Under the pieces are notes generated by a model that was not told the origin of the DNA, ran no database searches, and saw only the letters and a program-made list of their open reading frames with translations. From Bacteroidales bacterium (GTDB taxonomy: Bacteria; Bacteroidota; Bacteroidia; Bacteroidales; JAAUTT01): DNA of 8,628 nucleotides. The first letter of the stretch is position 1; every line of letters begins with the position of its first letter. Both the position numbers and the translations under genes were made by a program. Shown piece by piece: positions 7,178 to 8,628 of this stretch. The DNA lies in NCBI GenBank assembly GCA_012031335.1, contig JAAUTT010000142.1, positions 1 through 8,628 on the forward strand, read 5' to 3'.

Positions 7178-8628
7178 ATGGGACAATTAGCTGATAAGAC
7201 GGAAAAATAAATGTTGTAAGTGATGATCTTGTTGCCTTACTTGATAGTGAAGATTTAACCTCAGGAAAGCCGAAAGTTAAAAAAACAAAGCTTTCGAGTT
7301 TTATTTAAATCTTATATCTCATTACAGAGGTACTTATCCGAATGTAGGAGCCTTGGAAACTGCAATACCAAATGGAAATGCAGGAGATGAAGCTTTAGTT
7401 GATGCTGGTGTAGGTACAAATGCAATAAAATACATTTGGGATGAACAAGACGGATGGGTTCAGGGTGGTGGAGTTGGCGCGAGTACTTTTGCAGATTTAA
7501 CTGGAAATCCTACAGATAATTCAACTTTAAACTCGGCATTAAACTCGCGAGCTGACAAGGTAATTTCTCCAACGAGCGGTAATTTGGCTGCTTTAAACGC
7601 GGAAGGAAATTTAACAGACTCAGGCTACAAGTCAAGTGATTTTGTAACGGGCACAGAAACGATAGCCTTTACTAATCCAATACCTTTTAATAAATTAAAG
7701 ACCAGGTTGGAACAAAAAACGGTTAATGAAAATATTGTTATTACTCCTGATACTAATAGCATAGTACCAGGCGCTGAAACATATGCTGAGCTTATTGGAG
7801 ATGGTGTTCACAATCTTACGCATAAGAACATTATCAACATAGGTGCATTAAATTATGATAAAACGCTGAATATGCTTAATTCAGTAGTTTATCAGAGAAT
7901 TGGTAATAGGTTTTATTATCAAATTGTACATCAATATGTTCCTGACACTGTAGCCCCATATGTGCTTTATGCTCAGATAGATGGCGGTGCAGATGCCAAT
8001 AAGATTAAAATATATTATAATGAATTGCTTAGCACTAGTTCAATACCTGCCTTAACTGATTTTACAGCTACGGGGGAAACAACAGGTGCAAGGAATCCCA
8101 CAGCTCTTGAATATTTGTCCGATCAAATCATTCTAACATTCGCAAGTAATTTCAATTCTGCTGAAGCTGTATCTCTAGCTTATGTTAAAGGCGTAAATCC
8201 CATCAAAGATGAGGATGATAATGAAACAGCCGCCTTCACGCAAAATGTCTTTAATGAACAGTTTGTCTTAGATAGAACTAACCAGATATTTGATTTTGAG
8301 GCGGATAAAATTAGTATTACAGATGCTACACAAGTTGTTGATGTGTCCGGTACTAAATATGTTAAAAAATGGATTGATTTAAGTGGTGTTGGTAATGATG
8401 CCGTACAGTCGAATAATACACGATACCCATTCATTTTAACTGATGCAAATTCTAATAAGGGAGTTAAACATAAGAAACTCCCACAGGTTCCCAGGAAGAT
8501 TATTTAATAATTCCTGCTAATACTACCATTAACTTACCAGCAGGTGGAGATATTACAATGTTTCTAGTTGCTAATTTCAAAACTTTTATAAGTTCTCCGG
8601 AAGGATTTTTAGGTAGGGTTAATGGTAC
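7178..8628 (+). CDS. Tail fibre / receptor-binding protein 2 with Ig-like and LamG-like domains, 3' end cut by window, three frameshifts
   Basis: ATG 7178 follows the previous stop by one base. MGQLADKTE leads, after a shift in A5 (7203-7207; one A added or two removed), into INVVSDDLVALLDSEDL and KPKVKKTKLSSF. One T added at 7299-7302 joins YRGTYPNVGALETAIPNG. The 44-residue module ends in YIWDEQDGWV (about residues 51-94). Next is the fibre motif SPTSGNLAALNAEGNLTDSG (about 130-150). From about 256, APYVLYAQIDGG, LTDFTATGETT and a late VSLAYVKGVNPIKDEDDN resemble SwmB/Big-type Ig-like repeats. From about 366, FDFEADKI and WIDLSGVGNDAVQSNNTRYP mark a LamG/concanavalin-like domain. One base added near 8475-8477 carries the frame past the apparent TAA at 8505-8507 into GSQEDYLIIPANTTINLPAG and off the window. 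Likely a carbohydrate-binding adhesin. The region is AT-rich. Confidence 0.8.
7329..7460 (+). repeat. 44-residue fibre module, copy B (in tail fibre 2)
   Basis: Codons 7329-7460 encode a module from GTYPNV to YIWDEQDGWV, the partner of copy A at 6260-6391. This module recurs in Bacteroidota phage fibres in my recollection; its role is unknown, possibly a fibre linker or carbohydrate-contact unit. Confidence 0.7.

Noticed and set aside
2465..8628. Alternative genetic code explaining the early stops
   Set aside because: Breaks are frame changes at homopolymers followed by stops of different kinds in the wrong frame; reading any one stop as sense does not restore the known motifs.

Overview
The window looks like part of the late (virion) region of a tailed phage or prophage of a Bacteroidota host. 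All genes lie on the + strand, are tightly packed or overlapping, have no visible Shine-Dalgarno motifs, and show -7 elements loosely like the Bacteroidota consensus TAnnTTTG. The fibre and tape-measure proteins have the look of Bacteroidales phage proteins. No host housekeeping gene, tRNA, integrase, transposase, CRISPR array or lysis gene was seen.

Layout. (1) 2-1624 is a compact three-gene accessory cluster: a PP-loop PAPS-reductase/DUF3440 protein with its first codons cut off by the window edge, an unrecognised 116-aa protein, and a 70-aa XRE-type helix-turn-helix protein. (2) 1616-1754 is non-coding and highly structured. A 6-bp dyad overlaps the HTH stop codon. A long imperfect hairpin follows (1635-1729), and one strand of it can instead pair perfectly with sequence just before the next start codon. 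(3) 1755-1917 is a ~53-aa acidic protein and 1985-2468 a ~160-aa neck/tail-completion-like protein; both are readable only across one frameshift. (4) 2465-5891 is a ~1,140-aa tail tape measure protein, split into three pieces by indels. (5) 5948-7176 and 7178-end are two tail-fibre genes that share a 44-residue module. The second goes on into an Ig/SwmB-like domain and a LamG-type lectin-like domain, and runs off the window.

The dominant oddity is that every gene from 1755 onward is broken by single-base indels, nearly all in A or T runs, with clean coding sequence on either side. The first three genes are intact. I found no in-frame nonsense substitution. This fits uncorrected homopolymer sequencing errors better than real decay, so I annotate these loci as single genes and give the approximate shift points. 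The shift just upstream of the tape measure gene could instead be programmed recoding, because tail-chaperone genes in that position often use it.

Together, the tape measure sets tail length, the 160-aa protein probably acts at the neck or tail terminus, and the fibres bind the cell surface. The PAPS-reductase cluster is cargo or an accessory function, and the RNA element plus the HTH gene mark the boundary where separate control of the tail genes could begin.
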